Both the position numbers and the translations under genes were made by a program. 64,000 nucleotides of DNA, from assembly GCF_033473495.1 (NCBI RefSeq), contig NC_088937.1:1798001-1862000 (forward strand). The letters run 5' to 3'. Shown one piece after another: positions 11,901-25,200 of this stretch; the stretch's first letter is position 1; each line of letters begins with the position of its first letter. The stretch is from Cercospora beticola. Lineage: Eukaryota; Ascomycota; Dothideomycetes; Mycosphaerellales; Mycosphaerellaceae. The notes under the pieces are model-generated. The model did not search any database and was not told where the DNA came from. It was given only the letters and a program-made list of their open reading frames with translations.

Positions 11901-14768
11901 CGGCACGAGAGAAGCTCTTCGTCGCTGAGAGATAGAAGGAAGTCTACAACGGCTTGCGAGGCTGATGTGATGCTGACAACTCCTCCCGCGCCTCCTTGCA
12001 GGGTGGTTACAGTAATGCAGTAGAGATGCACGTTCAGCCTGAGCGCCGTGCTGCTGTACGATACGTCGTCATTGCTCAGTAATTCACATCTGCTCTGCAA
12101 GATATTGCTGCCACGACTTTGCTGGGATTCGGCCGCGTCGTCGAAGTCCATCGCGTCTTCATCAAGTGTGTCATCGCTGGTGACATATCTCTTGTTCAGC
12201 CCGGTAGCGAGAGCATGGCATATTGCTCCCTCACAAGGTCGCTGTTGCCCAGCGACGGCCGCATCGATAGAATGGGCGGGTAGTTTCGAGCATGCTGCAG
12301 ATAGAGTGGAAACGAAGGACGCCATGTGCTCCGCTTCGCAGCGATCTGAGGCAACGAAGGCGCTCAACGTGTTGAGCATGTCGTTCGCCAGTTTCTGCAG
12401 CTGTCCCAATTTTCGAGTATCCCTGAAAGTCATACACCTGGAAACGCACTCGGCGGTCAACGCCGCTTTGCAGAGCATGGTAACGGCATCATTACTAGGA
12501 GGCCGAGCGCGATCGTGCACTAGGTCCTTCCACGACTGCTGACACAGACCCAACTCCGCAATGTTGTGATTCAGTATCAGAGACTCGGTCGATATTCGCG
12601 ATGAGTGGGTAGACGTAAGCGGAAGCAAAGCGAACTTCTTCATCATGTCGCTCAGGATAGGCTTGGTAGCTGGTTCAAGCAGGAGGTACGCAATGGCCGC
12701 CTCGTCCTCCATGCAAGATAACCACGCTCGGGCACAGAGATCCCAAATAGGTGGCCCGCCAACATGCAAATGATGCAGGGCTTGACCAAGGCATGTCGAA
12801 GTCAGAATTAGGATATCCGAAGCTTCGTATGATGCGGCGTTCATCGTAGTCGGCTTGTCTTCGAGCTTGCTTGGCTTGAAGTTTTGAGACAGCCAACTCA
12901 CGATGCTCTCGGATGTAGCGGCTGCCATCGTGGGGTTCTGTTGCTGCGATGTCCTCATCAAGATGGTGAGCAAAAGCGTGACTGCATCTGACAACTGGCT
13001 CGGGCCGCTCAATTCCATTGTATGCGTGATAACGTGGACGAAGTCTAAGCATTGCGCCTGTGACGTGAGTTGCGAGGCGAGCAATACAGACAGAGTGTAA
13101 GCCGCAGCGCGGCAAGTCGAGTTGTTGCCCAGTGCGCGCACACCTAACTGCCATATTGTGTTCCATGCATCCGTCAGATTAGAGCTTGATGCACAAGGCT
13201 GCACAGCACAGCTGGCAGCCGCGAGAAATGCCCATGAGCATATGCTGGTGTTGTCCTCGCTGCAGTTAATCAAGAGGCTGTCCACGATCTTGTGGAGTTG
13301 TTGACTCGAGAACCGCAGCTGCTGAGCGAGGAAGGCCATTGTTTGGAGAGCACAAATTCGCTCTTGTGTCGTACCTCGACTTGTCGTTTCCACAAGCGAG
13401 CTCAGCGGGTCTGTAAGTCGCAATCGCTTCTTCGGACGGAGATCTATCTCATCCTCGTCTTCATCGCGGTCCGCCTCGTTGCCAGCATTGGGTGTCTTAT
13501 GCTGCTCTGCATCGATCAAACTTCTGCGGAGAAAAGCAAGTATATTCACAAGCACCCAATTCAACTCGGCTCGTGCGCCGGTGGGCCGCAGTGAAAAGAG
13601 CGCAGTAGCGACTTGTCCCTTTCTTAAAGGGCCGCTATTGATTTCGAGACGCAAATCTTCGAGTAGCAATCCATTTCTGTCGTGTCTGATCGAATACTCG
13701 GTCTCCAGGCTGTGCAGGAGGCGAGTCAGTTCGGGTAGCATGGTCACACGTTCCTCTCCTTGCATCGCATGCGAGATGTACGGTCGAAGGAAAAGAACCG
13801 TTGTGAGCATTTGACCAAGGGCTGGAGACTTGGTGGACCAAAATTGCTTGACAAGGCGAAGGAGCTGGCTCGTAGCTTTCTGCGTGGCTCGGATACATTC
13901 TGTTCTCGTCCACGATAAGATATTGTTGATGGCTCCGAATGCGTCAAGGTGTGCTCGTTCTCGAGAGAGGGTGCATGTCTTGAGTGCATTGATGATTGTC
14001 CACAGATGATCGATTCCTGATGACAGTCTTGGTGCGTTCGGCGCGGCGGTCAACAATCGGAGGCAGCCGACCATCTCTTCTGCAATCGGCTTTATGATCG
14101 ATCGCTTGCTCTGCGAGCCCACGGAGTCGCGGATGGTAGAACGGGAAGATAGGTGGCTCAGGCCGTAGCCCGTGCCTCCTCCCATTGAAGAGGTATCATC
14201 ATCTGAGACTTCTTGCTGAGCCTGTGAGATCACTGAACTGCAGAATCTGGCCAGCTTGTCCCAGTGCTCGGCTTTCATTTGTTCCACGTGCGGCTGATAG
14301 CTGAGTACCGCGCGCAAGGTCTTGGCATAGTCCAGAGCCAGCGGCTCGCACAAGCTCCCGTTCGTCAAGAACAAGCATCCAGTCACATGGTCTAGTACGG
14401 CTCTAATGGTCTTAAGTTGGAGCACACGTATACCAGCCTCGACCGACTGGCGCAATCCCCCTGCGATGTCAGAGAGACGATTCGTTGCGCTGGTACGGCT
14501 GTTTGCGGTCTTCGCATTGAGTAGCGAGTTCTGTCCATCTAGGGCAACCTTGAAAAGGACCTCGAAGATATGGTGGAAGTCGCGATCGAGAAGATGTCGG
14601 AGCCGGCTACTGCCTTTGTTGTGGCGAAAGATGTGCTTGAGGTCGTCCAAGCCCTGTCGACGGTCGGCGGCCTTGCTCGCCTGGATGTGATCTAAACGGT
14701 CAGCTTCAGACCGGGTTTGAGGTGGATGGACGCGTACCGAGAGCATCCTCCAAATTCACCTGAGCCAT
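5921..14768 (-). CDS. TEL1: PI3K-like protein kinase TEL1 (ATM homologue)
   Basis: Serine/threonine kinase of the nuclear DNA double-strand-break and telomere-length checkpoint, recruited by the MRX/MRN complex. About 2,933 aa. The first exon is tiny (14738-14768, encoding MAQVNLEDAL plus one base), followed by a 46-bp intron (14692-14737) and one huge exon of 8.8 kb. The junction gives an N-terminus with the TAN-motif pattern of TEL1/ATM (LDDLKHIFRHNKGSSRLRHL). HEAT-like helices and a FAT region follow. The kinase domain starts near residue 2,580: catalytic loop GLGDRHCSNIL near 2,757, metal-binding DLGVAFE near 2,779, and a C-terminal FATC ending in LFAGWAAYF. All core catalytic motifs are intact. 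The gene is divergent from NUP192 across a 388-bp shared upstream region. Confidence 0.95.
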
Positions 14769-15156
14769 CTTGATGATTGCAAGCGCTCGTAAAAAGCACA
14801 GAGCTTATCGGCGCGTGAAAGCATCGAGCTTCGCGAATACGTTCGGCCAAAGCGAGCTCGAAGGCAAACTGGAGCAGTGATGGACCATTGGTCGAGGCCG
14901 ACTTCAAAGTGAGATGTATGTGTCAGCGGTGAACCGGTCCGTGACTTTTCTAGCAAGCTCGAGTTGCATCGTCGGTGTTTCGCACGTGAGTGGCGCGAGA
15001 GTGGTCAGTAAAGTGTTTGGCTGACGGGGGTGAAGTACGGAGTGCCAAGACAAACGCGTATGGAAGTCGCGACTTCTCTTCTCTCCAGCTCAAGTGGAAA
15101 AGTTACTGCTGCTGGACGCGAACCGGCCACTTTGCAGCAGCGTGCTTACATCAATC
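14769..15156. promoter_or_regulatory. Shared divergent promoter region TEL1 / NUP192
   Basis: These 388 bp separate the start codons of TEL1 (-) and NUP192 (+), so both promoters and leaders must lie here. I see no TATA box or other motif I would defend. Confidence 0.5.
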
Positions 15157-18100
15157 ATGGCGACCGAAGACCCGCTACTGCGCTTGCAGATCCTGCAGCG
15201 AGACCTCGTTGCGGCGACAGACTCGCAATTGAGGAACATCACGCGCCTTTCGGACCAGCTTGATGCCAGCGTCAAGGATCTGGAGAACTTGCTGAAGCGC
15301 ACGAGGAAGAATGACACCAGTCGCAACATCATCAAGCCGACGACCAGTCCGCCGACCGACACGATCACCGTTGACGATGTTGAATACCGTGTGCGAGAAG
15401 AATTCCGAGACGCGGCTATTGCTGTCGCCAACGAGCTCGATCTCGACGAGGTCGAGGCGGCGAAGCTCTGCATACAGGCCCAGATAGACGGCAGCGCGCC
15501 CGATGCGTCCTTGCCTTTGCGTGCCATGGTTCGATTCCACGAGCAGCGTGCAACATTACTGGACTGTATGCGGCTGTTGTTACAACTGGGCATTGACACA
15601 GATGCTGCGCCCGACGAGGAACAGACGGAAGCCTTTCGAGAAGTGGGAAGGAAGATAGTAGAAGGAAGAGGTCAGAAAGGCAATGAGGAGAAGCGACCAG
15701 ATCCCTCCGCATACTGGCGTGCCTGCGTTGATGGGCTGGGTGACATCGAGAACTTGATCAAGAAAATGGCTGATGACCGGGAGCGACTTGCCGTCACAGA
15801 GCTGGGTGCATCGCCGGACAGGAACGAGGCTCTTCGCGCACAGCGATACCTCTTGACCCGACAGCATGAGTTCCTGGCTGCCATCATGTCTTACTTGATC
15901 CGGGGAAGTTTCGTGCAGCCGGAGGACTATCGCATTTTTTTGAGCAAAGCTTCGACTTCGGAGACAGAGGTCGACATCACGATTCACTATCTTCCCATCT
16001 TAATCAGTGGCGCCTCGCACATCGGCTCTGAAGGTGTCACCAGTCCAGAAGTTGCTCGCGATTTGCACAAACTATTCACCCCGGGAAACACGCAACTGCA
16101 ATGGAAGCAGCCGATGCTCAGGGCAGCGGCAACCGTATGCTGGCTCGCTGAGTACAGCTCCAGGTTTATGGGCAACTCACATTCAGCAAATCAAAGCTCC
16201 GCCACCCGTAAGGCCGAGGAAGAAGCCCGCACCAAGCTTTTCTTCGACTCTTTGAAGGATAAGGCGTTCCATTTCATACTGGCTGCTGCCGCCTTCCTGA
16301 AGCCGGTAGCCTGGTACGACCCCTCGCGCACTGGAATCGTCGATTTCTTGGTCGATGGGGCAGTGAGCGTGGTGGAAATGCCTCGGGCTTCGAACGATTT
16401 TTCGGTGCTGACCATGCGCGAGTTGCAGGCATTCGCGGATGCGTTTGTGACCAACATGCCCGACTGTCTTCGTAAGCTGAAGCTTGACGAGGATGAGATG
16501 AGGCGAACCCTACTATCGCAGTCTGGTAATGGACAAGCGCATTCTGAACTTGATCTGGAGCGTTTCATGGTCATAATGGCCTGCGCGTATCAGGACGACG
16601 CGGAGGCTGCGCACGACTTCTGGGCCGACAAAGAGAGCAACCTCTATGGGTTCCTCAGATGGGTTTCTGTGCGACTGCCGACCCCTCGAGTGGCAGCATT
16701 CTGTCAACTGTTGAGGTCCATTGCATGCGATGACAAATCTGCCGATCAGGCTCATCGCTTTTTACTTGAAGATGCGGGCATGGTTTCAGGAAAGCTTCGC
16801 AAGACATATGCAGTCAGCTGGACCCAGATCTTCAGTGAGCTTGAGCTCTATTCAACCGGCCTCAAAAACCGACCAGCTGCCGTACCTGCACCTGGCCAAG
16901 AGCGCACTACGGTGGAGGACAACTTCGAGGAACCTGAAACGGGCATCATGCTGGACTCGTATCTCAGCCTCGCCTCGCACATATGTCGCTCTAGTCCAGA
17001 AGCAAGGAACTGGCTGCTAAAGGACCAACCGTTCCATCTTGGCGAGGTGATGTTCCAGCTGGCCCGAACTGCTACCATTGCGCGTGTGCGAGCGTGCTGC
17101 CTGGACTTGCTAGCGGCATTGCTCACGGACAAGGTTTTGGAAGTCCGCAATGGCATGTGGGTGCTTTTAGACAGCTGGATTGCAAGTGCTGGTCTAGATG
17201 GGTCGCACCTCCCGCGAACACAGCCGCGTATTCAATACCCAGCCAAGCAATACTTGCAGGCCTATGCCAATAACGCAGAAGCAGGCGCTGCCCTTTTGGC
17301 ACTTCTGAACGCATTGGTATCTCCCTTTTCAACTCAGGCTGACATGCCAGTCGACAACCTGCCATTTCCGGAAAACCTTGGATCACCACATCGACACGCC
17401 GGAATCGAAATCTATGTTGATTTTGTCATGGACGCTGTCTTGGCTCGCAAAGTACCACGCATGCCGGCCGAAGGTGAGCTCAGCCTGCTGACTTTTGTTC
17501 GATATGAGTGTTTGCATTTCACTCAACAGTGTCTCTCAAGCTTCAACGAGGATTTGGTACTTCTGGCCAACACGACGAGTGTTGCGGTCGAGTCAGCCAT
17601 GGAGACGAAGTCATTGGCTACATACGCTCGATTGCATCCATTCGCTCGAGTGATGGAGTGGCTATTCGACAAAAATGTCATCGCATCAGTCTTCGCAGCT
17701 GCCCAACAGAACTTGGACACCTTGGATCACGCTGAACCGACTTCCCCCATTGTTCGAGCCACTGTCAAAGCAATACAAATTCTGAATCTGGCTTGGAAAA
17801 TGCAGCCAACATACTTCGACATTGTTCGCCCTATCGTTGCAGGACAGAACACAACGACACAGCGGGTCACTAGCTCAACACTTTCTTCAATCGACGATGC
17901 ATTTCTCACGCACCTCGATGCTGTGATTGACATTGCTCAATTCACCTCAAGCAAGCATCCCGAACTCAGTCTTGAGTCCACGGCGCTGTTACAAAGAATC
18001 GCATCCTCACGAAAGATATGTGAGAGTCGCGAGCCTGGTATGGCGCGGTCAACTGGCAGTAATCGTCTCATCGGGCTGCTGGCTCCACTGAGCGAAGATT

Positions 18101-20176
18101 TGACTCTCAGTCTGCAAGCCAACTTCCACCTGCTCGAATGGGATTTGGAGACTGAGGACATTCCGCCTAAGATGATCAAAGCGAAATCATTGCTTGACTC
18201 TTTACGCGCAAGTCTGGATGCCGCGAACGGCAAGCCTTGTCTCGCGCATTGTCTGCTTGGCTTCCAGTGTTACGAGCGGACTGTGGGTGTTGCGGATCAT
18301 AGTGCTTTTGGGTCTTCGAAGGCATTGTTCCATGCCATTGCCAGATGCGCCGTCGAGATGCCCGTGATCAGTGGGCCATCGGGTTATAGGTCGTGGCTGC
18401 TGAGCGTTAAGCGTGGATGTCTCGAACTGCTGTTGAGGTTGGCGACGTCCACGCTGACTGAGCGCATCGTTCAGCCGGAGTTGCGTTCGATGGATTTCTT
18501 GGCCGCACTGTCACGATCACAAGCACCAGCCTCTACTCATCCATGTTGGGACGGCAAGACGACTCTCGAACCAAGCGCTCTGTTGGACTCATCCGCTACA
18601 GCTATCCGCGACTTCATGCATAGTCGAGAGTCATTCTTTGAATATGCTGCGTTCGATCTACGGGCAGCTGTAGAACAAGGAGCGTTCTCCGTGCAAGAGA
18701 GAATCGTGAGCAGCATGCTAGGGTCCATCAGATTGAGCAACGGCGAAGAGCTGCCCACATCATCCATCTTCGAGCTGTTTGATTTCTTCGACGTGGAGAC
18801 TGTGCCTGCTCTGGAGCCAAATTACACCCAGTGCACGGTATTTGGCGACATCGATCTCTCAAGCTGTACCAAGGACGATCGAGAAACAGTAGTGGCGTTC
18901 GATCTCAACCTCGCGCACCAATTACTGATTCTTCGAAAGCGTGAATTGAAAGAAAATGGGACGCTCAAGGAAGCTGCCGACTTCGACAAAGCGTCCGATG
19001 AGATATCGGCCATTCTTGCTTCGCTCACCAGCCAGAATAATTGGAGAGCGATACATGCAGCACGTGTTGCTGCGCTAGAAAGCTGGACCGAGCTGCTGTC
19101 GCTCATTGTTACCAAAGGTGGTTTGGATGACACTGCGATCGTACCACTGTCACTGCAAGGGTTGCTTCTCGTGTTGCCCAAGTACGAGAAGAGTCTTGCG
19201 GACGACATGGAAGCAGCTGGACTACTGGCCAAGCTTACCTTGACTTTCACGATTGCGATCAGTCCGGCTTCTCGCGATTCGTCCCAGCAGACTGCGAACG
19301 TGGCGAATGAGCGCTTGCTTACAATATTCCGGATCTCACTCAAAGTGCTCACGGACAGCAGCACTGATCCGGCTCTACGCGATGTAGCGTACCGGACAAG
19401 CTGCACGATTCTTGGGAACCTTTCAGCGTCGACCACGTCAACGAATGCAAAGCAGCTCTACCAACTAGCGCAGAATGCAGGCGATCGGCTGCTTACTGTC
19501 GTTACTGAGGATGCATTCTCCGGACGCGGAGTTACACGCGTGTCCGCACTGTTGTTCCTGGACAGCATGGTATCACTGCACCAAGGCCTTAAACTGAACA
19601 CGCCTTTGCTCAGGGCCTTGCTCAAACTGAACTTCATTCCAGTTTTGATCGATATGAGCATTGGCAGTGTCTCCGCTGCATTTCATGCACAAGAAGAGGT
19701 GGTCACGACCCTTGCATATTTCCACACGGCGTTAGCACTCATGTTGCGACTATGTCAGACACCGGATGGCACACAATTGGTTCTTAATTCTGGATTTTTC
19801 AGTGCTGTTGACGACAGCAAATTGTTCAGCACGGATCCCGATATTGGCTTGGATATCGACAATCCCTCGGCACTGGAAGAGTTCTACTCCATACTAACAG
19901 ATATACTGCGCGTGATCGTTGCTGCTGTGGTCAGCAAAGGCTCCCAACCTGGAACAGCGTTCTTGCAACAGCATCGCTATACTGTCCAAGCAATCTTCAA
20001 GCAGGCGTCTCGCGGGCATGCGGTCAAGGTGGCAAATGAGCTGAGCAGACTAATCCTTGCGACGGATTTCCTGGAGGTAAGCAGTTCTGATCTGTACTAC
20101 CATTTATCGGTCACTGACAAATTCGTAGGATGACGAAGCTGCCACTGGAGGGGCATCGAGGAACGGCTTTACGTAG
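15157..20176 (+). CDS. NUP192: Inner-ring nucleoporin Nup192 (Nup205 family)
   Basis: Large alpha-solenoid scaffold protein of the nuclear pore inner ring, which binds Nic96/Nup93 and Nup53. About 1,655 aa in two exons, 15157-20076 and 20129-20176. The 52-bp terminal intron starts GTAAGC and has a cactgac branch site. The last exon adds only 15 residues, rich in Asp, Ala and Gly. The N-terminus fits the family: an amphipathic leader helix, then LDLDEVEAAKLCIQA and MVRFHEQRATLLDCMRLLLQL. The rest is helical repeats with no catalytic motif, and the length matches fungal Nup192. I choose ATG 15157 (MATEDPLLRLQ) over upstream in-frame codons because the family homology begins there. Confidence 0.92.
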
Positions 20177-20329
20177 ACAAAATACTGCGCAATGGAGCCC
20201 AAAGCTGGAACGCACCTCTTTTACAATCAGTCGACTGCCATGTGACCGTGAACAGTATCCTTGACATTCGCCAGGAATTTCATTTTTGTACAATTGGTCG
20301 ACACTTTCGGTCGCGTATCATCTACAAGC

Positions 20330-21427
20330 TCAAGTGACAAGCAGGATCGCGCTACCCAGTTGTCTCCTCAGGTCCTCTTTGTCCACATCGTGCGTGTCCT
20401 CGACCTCGCCCCACTGCTCCGTTTGGTGCAATACTTCCAGCGAGCTCGCCTCTTCTGCATGTTCTATCCCGAACTTCCCCTTCTCCGGCGCCTCCTGGAT
20501 ATGCTTCCACTCGGTGCTCCATTCCACCAGCAATCGCACCGCTATCGTCAAACTCTTTGTTGCTAGTATTGCTCGTTCTAGGGCCGCAAGGTCAAATGCT
20601 GTCAGGCCCGACACCCAGCCACGAACCACTTGCGTGGTCATCTCGGGTTGTGAGATGGGCATGATGCTATCCTCACTCAGCACAGGCACGATCTCCACGC
20701 CGGGGAAGATGTGCGTTGTTAAGAAGGCGATGATCGGTTCGGCGATGGCTTTTTGGCGTGCGCGGAGGTTCCTGGATGATTGATTCATCGGGTCGTGTCG
20801 ATTGTTCTCGGGTGCCCAGCAGAGAAGGGTATCGGTCGCGAAGTAGCGCATCGCCATCTTGACAATGTTGTCCCGTATTTGTTTGTTTCCAGAGCTGTCG
20901 GCAGTCTCTACATCAATCGCTCGGGATGTGAGTGAGGTCAAGGGGATGTAGTGCTGCTTCAATGCCTGCTGCGCCGACACGAGCTGGTCCCATTCCAGGG
21001 CAATGGCAGCTGCAAGCGCACGCTTACTTTTGGGCAGTGTCAAGATCTCCTTCGTGGCAGTCCGCACAGGGCGGGAATCCAACATGATTTGCAATCGTCC
21101 ATCTGCAGTCTCCTGAACAGCCACATTTTTCCAGAAGCGCTTTTGCAGTGCAGATCCAGGCTTCGTTGGGTCGGGCTTGGTCTTCTGACCTTGCTTCAGC
21201 AGCTGCGCTTGTTCCCTTTTTCGCGCCAATCGACTTTCCGGATGGGTCGGCGAGACTTCAGGCGCTGATGGAGGAGGACCGGGCACGGTTGGGTGTGCAA
21301 CGGGCGTGGCAGATTTGGTGGACGTCGTGTGCAGCAGACATCGCCGACAGATGGATTGCTGGCTTTTCTGGTGTCGCGCGATGGACCGCGCGGCCCTCAA
21401 TGATGCGCGCGAAAATGAAATCTCCAT
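20330..21427 (-). CDS. ATP12: Mitochondrial F1-ATPase assembly chaperone ATP12
   Basis: Matrix chaperone that binds the F1 alpha subunit before alpha3beta3 assembly of ATP synthase. 365 aa, single exon. The N-terminus (RASLRAARSIARHQKSQQS) is Arg/Ser-rich without acidic residues, as in a mitochondrial presequence. The ATP12 domain begins with FWKNVAVQETADGRLQIMLD, then RPVRTATKEILTLPKSK, then ALEWDQL, then the block around MAMRYFATDTLLCWAPE. The start at 21427 is the ATG directly in front of the presequence; the longer open frame upstream looks non-coding. It is convergent with NUP192 (153-bp gap) and divergent from the second Zn2Cys6 gene. Confidence 0.93.
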   Translation of the reverse strand: MEISFSRASLRAARSIARHQKSQQSICRRCLLHTTSTKSATPVAHPTVPGPPPSAPEVSPTHPESRLARKREQAQLLKQGQKTKPDPTKPGSALQKRFWKNVAVQETADGRLQIMLDSRPVRTATKEILTLPKSKRALAAAIALEWDQLVSAQQALKQHYIPLTSLTSRAIDVETADSSGNKQIRDNIVKMAMRYFATDTLLCWAPENNRHDPMNQSSRNLRARQKAIAEPIIAFLTTHIFPGVEIVPVLSEDSIMPISQPEMTTQVVRGWVSGLTAFDLAALERAILATKSLTIAVRLLVEWSTEWKHIQEAPEKGKFGIEHAEEASSLEVLHQTEQWGEVEDTHDVDKEDLRRQLGSAILLVT

Positions 21428-22273
21428 GGTGTACGTTCTGGCTCGAAGTGCAGTCATACTACCGACAAACATGCACGCAGCTCGGCAGTCGGAGCGGACT
21501 CCCGACTCGCTGCACAACTGAGTTTCACTCGGGTTGGTGCCAAGTTCAGCCGCAAAGCACAGCTTCCACATTATTGTGATGCAATTATGCAGAGCAGAGC
21601 CCAACACGCCGCCTGTACCTGTGCTCGCCTTGTGGAACACTAGTCTGCGCCTACGGCCGTCAGAGATCGAGGCTACCGTACGACCCCATGTATTTACGTT
21701 GGTATAGATGGCCTGATACGGGCGATGGGAGGCAGCATGAGAGCTGAGATGCACATTTATGTAATCCCGCAGCACTAGCTAACTTCGTCTACTGGCGCTC
21801 TTCACGCAGCAGCCGCCTGTCACTGCTATGTTCAGCCCTTCTCCCATTGTACCAAATCTCGAGCTGCAGCCGAAGTTCACGCTGTGTGCTTGTCGCCCTG
21901 CCCTGGATCCCTGTCGCCGCCACGCACTCTCCAGCTCGCTCGCCGTCACCAGCACTGGGGTCGGAGCTACCGCAGTGAAGGGCTAAGTAGTCTGCCTGGC
22001 CTAAGTTAGCCTCTCGCGTCGATCTACTGCTGCTGCTGCTGCTGTTGTCATACGAACCACACGCCTGACCCTCTCCGCTCCCCGTCCACCGCCTCCGCCC
22101 TCCGCCCTCCGCCACCGATCCAGGCGCGGCCGCGACTATGTGCATTGCTTGGCCCCGCTGACCGCGACGCACGAGAGACGCTGCGGGCGAACAGAAGGGC
22201 GTTTGCGGGGATCCGGGAACGTGGAGCACAGCGCGACGTCAAGCGAGCCGTCGTGAACTGCACATGTGAAACA
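21428..22273. other. Divergent intergenic region ATP12 / Zn2Cys6 factor
   Basis: About 850 bp hold the promoters of ATP12 (-) and the transcription factor (+). The right half is strongly C-rich on the plus strand, with a run of repeated cctccgcc units near 22085-22125 and a CTG microsatellite at 22027-22044. Such pyrimidine tracts are common in fungal leaders. No gene is supported here. Confidence 0.45.
22027..22044 (+). repeat. (CTG)6 microsatellite
   Basis: Six perfect CTG units followed by TTG, in non-coding DNA upstream of the Zn2Cys6 gene. Confidence 0.9.
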
Positions 22274-25200
22274 ATGCAGCGCCATGAGGCCACCTCCCAC
22301 CACCAGCCGCCGCCGCCTCCACCACCGCCCTCCGCCAACGCGAAGCAGACGCTGCCGCCGCCGCAGCAGCAACACCACCAACCGAAAGCTCTCCGCTTCG
22401 TCACCAACTACGGAGCACCTCATCCCAAACGGTACGTACAGCCAGCCACGCCGACCGTGTCAACCAGTTGCAAACTGATCTTGGACCTGCAGACGGCGCA
22501 TAGGAGCAGCCTGTCTAACATGTCGAAAACGAAAGACTGCCTGCTCGGGCGAGCGACCCACGTGTGAGACGTGCAAGCAGAATAAGCTGGAATGTGCCGG
22601 TTACTCCGAGAGCACGGCGACGCCAGCGCACAATCGAAGCAACTCGGAAACGAACACCAGGCGGCCATCGCAACAGAATACTGCGAGCAAGGGCCAAGGA
22701 AGTGCACAGTCTCAACCCAAGGTCGCACGGACGCCAGATGAGAAACCTCCGCTGCAGGAGCAAGCTCCCAACGACCTGAGTCGGACTCTGTCCGGTGGGC
22801 AGTCACCTCACACTTCCAGTGAGAAGAAGCCGCCGTCGTCCGACGACCTCCAGAGAAGCGAAAATGCCAAGGCTTCGTTGCTTTCCACGCCTCGAAGTCG
22901 CGTTCCCATGATGCCGTATTTCCGCTGGCTTGGCCCTACTGCGATCATGCCAGGATTCAAGCAAATGGTCGTCAAGTTGAAGAGAAGCGACACCAATGAT
23001 GGCATGCGAACGTCGACGGACGGCGGCGTGCGATCACCATCTTTGAATGACCCACGCTCCAGTGAGAGGAATACGACTTCCATATACTCCGCGACCCCTG
23101 CTGCGGTAGAGTCGGATGCCCGAACACCGTTGACACTACCATTTTACGACACTTCGCCGATGCCTCCGAGTGAGCTCATCACGCATCTTGTGAATACTTT
23201 CTTCACTCACTTGGGGTGCAACTATCCCTTTCTCCAACGGGACCGGTTCATCAAAGACCTTGAGGAGAAGCAAGTGGACCCTGTTCTCGTCGATGCTGTG
23301 TGCGCATTAGCTGCGCGTTTCTCTACGCACTCGTTGTTGACTCAATCCCAACCAGATGGTGAGAAGACTGGTCCTGCAGAATATGGTCATGCTTTCGCAC
23401 AGCGTGCGAAGGCTGCACTGACAGATACATTCCCCTGTCCAAGCGTTGCAGCAGCCCAAGCAGCACTTCTTCTTGCTTATAACGAGTTCGGAGAGCAACG
23501 TGATAGCGGCCTTTGGATGTATTTGGGAATTTCAATTCGCCTGGCCCAGGATCTAGGTTTGCACAAGTTAGAAGGCCTGAAGTATGTGGGTAGAGATGGA
23601 CCGACCCCTCGGATGGTGAAGTCTGAGCAGCGAAACTCGAAATCTGCGGCGACACCGGCGACCAGCGGACCCGTCAGAACTCCGTCAACCAACGAATCGA
23701 TTCAATCCCCAGAGGAGCGCCGAAATAGGGAAGATGCGCGATCTGTGGAGCAAGAACGTGTCGACACCTTCTGGGCGATCTTCTTCCTCGACCGCGTGGT
23801 TTCATCAGGAACCGGGCGACGCAGCACACTGCGGGACAAGGATATCGAGATCTCGCTGCCTTCCTTAACGCAGACTCACGACCGGTCGGACTGGCCAGCA
23901 CCATTTCCTGCATTGATTAGGATTGTACATTTGTATGGTCGTGTGGCAGACCTACTCAACAGTATAAAGGAACCATCAGACATCACGGCAGAGACACCAA
24001 AACGCCTAGCGGCAATGGAGAGCCAAGTCACCAACTTCTACCAGAACTTATCGCCACGGCTGCACTTCGATGCAGTCAATTTTCAGCATTACATGAAAGC
24101 TGGCGAAGGCACCAACTTCGTCCTTCTCCACTTTTGGTTCCATGCTTTGATCGTAATTCTGCACCAGCCTACACTCTTGAAAACATTCGCTGGTCGAATG
24201 TTGCAACTATTTCCAAACTCACAACAATTGAGCATGAGCAGTGCTAAGACCATCGCCGACATCTTGAGCTATTCGCAACTCATGGATGCCAAAGCGTCAT
24301 TGGGAAACCCTTTCACGTCGCAGCCGATCTATATCGCTGCATGTGCATTCTTGAGAGAAACCGTGGAGCAGACGGCGACGAGCAACGCGCAAAGCCGATC
24401 GAACAGTCCCAACCGAGCCTCTGGCAAGACAAGTAATTCCGACAGCGCTTCTTCCTCGAATGGGACACCTCACGATGCTTCAAGGAAGGCCTCAATAGCA
24501 AGTATCACCGCAGCCTCAGACACTTTGGAACGAAAACAGCCCGCCGGAACTGCAGCCGAGAGGTCGCAGCTCGCTAAGCATACGTTGCTAGCCACGGCAG
24601 CATCGCAACATTACCAGCTGTGCTACAAAGCGCTACAATCAATAGAGACGTATTGGTCTGGCGCCAAATACATCCTCACGGTTCTCGACCAGAAATTCGA
24701 AGGGGTCGGCGATCCTTTGCTGTACACTGTTGAAGAAGGCGAGTCATCCATGGAGCAGCCGCGTCCAGAGCCGGATTTTACCTCGCCAGGTTGGAGGCGA
24801 AAGCTCAGCTGGGGGCCCTACATAGCTAATCCTGCATTGCAATCGCCGTTCTGGCCGCCAAGCGGTTTCACGCCCAAAGTGCCTGGGAGTCCGCGGGACG
24901 GTGTGGATCCCAGTAAAGGTAAGCGGGCTGAGCGAACACTTTCTCGAGACGACTCTGACAACGTTTATAGCAATTGGTTGGACTTTTTCTGGTGACATGA
25001 ACTCCAACTCGACCAATCTCGCTTGGCATTTTGCAAGCGACGGAAACCCGAGCTCTAACATCGATACAAGATTAAACTCATTGTCGTCCTCGGCGTACGA
25101 CTCAACGACAGTTGGGAAGGCACAGCATACTTCCGCAAGTACCCAAGCGAGAGGACCATCTGGACTTTCGAGAATCTCGCAGGATAGTGTTCCGAGACAG

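Noticed and set aside
22145..22273. Upstream extension of the second Zn2Cys6 factor
   Set aside because: The extra codons are in frame but start at a non-ATG codon and show leader-like composition.
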